In this document: positions 42,830 to 44,277 of the stretch, in pieces
Position numbering within the stretch: the stretch's first letter is position 1
How the letters are laid out: each line of letters begins with the position of its first letter
Source: Lachnoclostridium sp. UBA3320
Lineage (GTDB): Bacteria; Bacillota; Clostridia; Lachnospirales; Lachnospiraceae
Direction: 5' to 3'
Assembly (NCBI GenBank): GCA_002361175.1
Contig: DESG01000071.1
Location: 1-44,277, forward strand
Length of the DNA: 44,277 bases
The notes under the pieces: model-generated
Seen by the model: only the letters and a program-made list of their open reading frames with translations
Database searches by the model: none
What the model was told of the DNA's origin: nothing
Position numbers and translations under genes: made by a program

Positions 42830-44256
42830 TCCGTTGCGATAACCTCTGCAACCTTCTGCTCAAATTCATGTTCATGTCCTGTAGGCTTCATTTCTATATT
42901 CAGCTTTATTCCATTCTTTTTAGCAAATGCGATCACCTCCGATAGAAGCGGCACCCTTTCCCCTGCAAAACTGCTGTCAAAAAAGCTTCCAACATCCAGA
43001 GTCTTAATCTCATCATAATCCATTTCCCATGTGTTGCTGTCAACCCCCGCCGTGCGCACAAAATTGGTATCATGCATCACAAAAATCTGCCCGTCACGGC
43101 TCTGCTGCACATCCAGTTCAATCCAGTCTGCCCCAAGTTCCTTTGCGCCCTCAAATGCCGCCATTGTATTTTCCGGATAACGGGCAGATGCCCCGCGATG
43201 CGCCGTTACCTCCATAGTACGGACATATTCAATCTGTACGTTTACCTTATGGTTATAGATACCATACAGATAAAAACAGCAACAGACAACTGCCCCCAAC
43301 AAAAGTATCCCTTCTGCCGCATACCGCATGTTCTTTCTTTTTTCCTTTTCCTGATGCCTGTCCGCTTCCCCATGTATGATTTCCTCCTACCTGTCCTCCT
43401 TATGCCCATAGAAAAGGATACTGATACAGGCATAGCTCACCGGCGTGCCAAATGCCGAAAGGACGAGAAGGGAAACCGCAAGATAAACCCATACCACTGA
43501 TTCTGATACGATCCCCACCAGTTTCAGCCTCGAAAACACCCCGCCTAAGAATACTGCAAGTCCTACTCCCAACATAGCCAAAACAAAGAATAAAACAGAA
43601 AGACCAAGCTGTACCCCAACCAAAGCCACGAAATCTTTCATCTTATTTTTTCCTCCAAGCGCCGCACTTCTCTTCCTGGCCTCTTTAAAACCACATCTTT
43701 CCAGCGTAAAATAGTGAAATGCATACATCCACCTTAACAACAGAACGCCAAGTCCAATCAGGACACCAGAAAATAAAAGCAGCAGATGCACATTCCCCTT
43801 AATAAAATCCATGATAAATTCCAGAACTGCAATACTGCCAACATATCCTGATGCCACACCGATATTCAGAAACGGTATCAAAAATAATACGACAAAAACC
43901 ACCAGTATATTTTTCCTGTGGAACACTCTGGCTGCATTATGCAGGGCATATCTTACTGTCTGTACCAGATCTGCTTTTTTTCCCTGATAAGACTGATCCA
44001 GCAAAAATATGACCGCCCCAATGTCAACCATAGAATAGACAGCCATACAGACAGTCAGCAAAAGAAGCGCCAAAAGAGTCAGGGGATTCAGAAAAAAGGA
44101 AAAAACATTTTCTATCGTCAAATATTGATATCCCGTTACTTTCATAATCCCATTGAATGCCCACAGAAAAAGCGGCGTAAATATTGTCAGGGATAATACC
44201 TTATATAGAATTTCAAACTCTGCCATCGTCCGCCAGTTTACCTGAAGCAGATCCAT
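42823..44256 (-). pseudogene. Glycerophosphodiester phosphodiesterase membrane protein, broken by a stop and truncated
   Basis: One reading frame runs from 44256 to 42823 with a single TAG at 43387-43389. The part before it (289 residues) is the GPDPase membrane domain (PF10110 type) with about six helices. The part after it continues in the same frame (EEIIHGEADRHQEKEKRKN), has one more helix, and then the GDPD catalytic start VTAHRGASARYPENTMAAF with WIELDVQQSRDGQ and HDTNF. The catalytic domain ends after about 130 residues, at IATDR, where MATE sequence begins. The second half of the active domain is missing, so the protein should be inactive. Confidence 0.8.
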
Positions 44257-44277
44257 TGTAACAGTTCAGATACCCCT

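Overview
The window looks like a low-GC Firmicute chromosome, most probably a gut Lachnospiraceae (Clostridia). This rests on AT-rich third positions, strong GGAGG ribosome sites, consensus sigma-A promoters, a BspA-type leucine-rich-repeat surface protein, PocR-type hybrid kinases, and the acpS-nnr-alr-mazF order. The genus is an inference.

Layout, left to right. (1) 1-339: the start of an AAA-ATPase-like/PD-(D/E)XK protein, cut by the window edge. (2) 395-8399, minus strand: a Ter (tellurite/stress) operon reading rhomboid protease, YceG-like protein, TelA, TerD, TerD, then a PMCA-type Ca2+ P-type ATPase. A strong terminator-like hairpin sits directly before the ATPase gene. (3) 8525-14058, minus: mnmA, an MBL-fold hydrolase, a response regulator with an N-terminal pseudo-receiver, and a PocR hybrid histidine kinase with receiver and Hpt domains. 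(4) 14326-14640, plus: a small XRE regulator, convergent with (5) 14750-22797, minus: a complete four-gene Wadjet-type anti-plasmid system (jetA-jetB-jetC-jetD; the DUF2397/DUF2398/SMC/DUF2399 set). It has its own near-consensus promoter and a structured leader. (6) 22951-32215, minus: a housekeeping run of coiled-coil protein, acpS, nnrD/E, alr, a possible 32-codon ORF, mazF, rlmH, recD2 and a secreted BspA-like protein. (7) 32514-33692, minus: an SdpR/SdpI-like immunity operon with inverted repeats in its promoter, then a small Cys-rich protein at 33794-34030. (8) 34303-40610: a glycoside-use locus holding a GH78-type alpha-L-rhamnosidase, a GPH/MFS symporter, a divergent AraC regulator and a GH30 glycosidase. 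It is visibly richer in G+C than the left two thirds and looks acquired. (9) 40628-44256: a decayed region with a frameshifted Rpn-type nuclease fragment, a half HTH, a lone CheW, and a GDPD membrane protein broken by an in-frame TAG and joined by a deletion to the tail of a MATE transporter gene.

How the genes fit together: the Ter block combines Ca2+-binding TerD proteins with a Ca2+ pump and a membrane protease, which suggests an envelope or calcium-linked stress module. The Wadjet block is plasmid defence. The GH78/GPH/AraC/GH30 block would import and cut rhamnose- or glucose-decorated glycosides inside the cell. Nothing here is a clearly undescribed system. The best leads are the terminator hairpin in front of the Ca2+ ATPase, the hairpin leader of the Wadjet operon, the MazF with no visible antitoxin except a 32-codon ORF, and the split SdpI operon with its operator-like palindromes.
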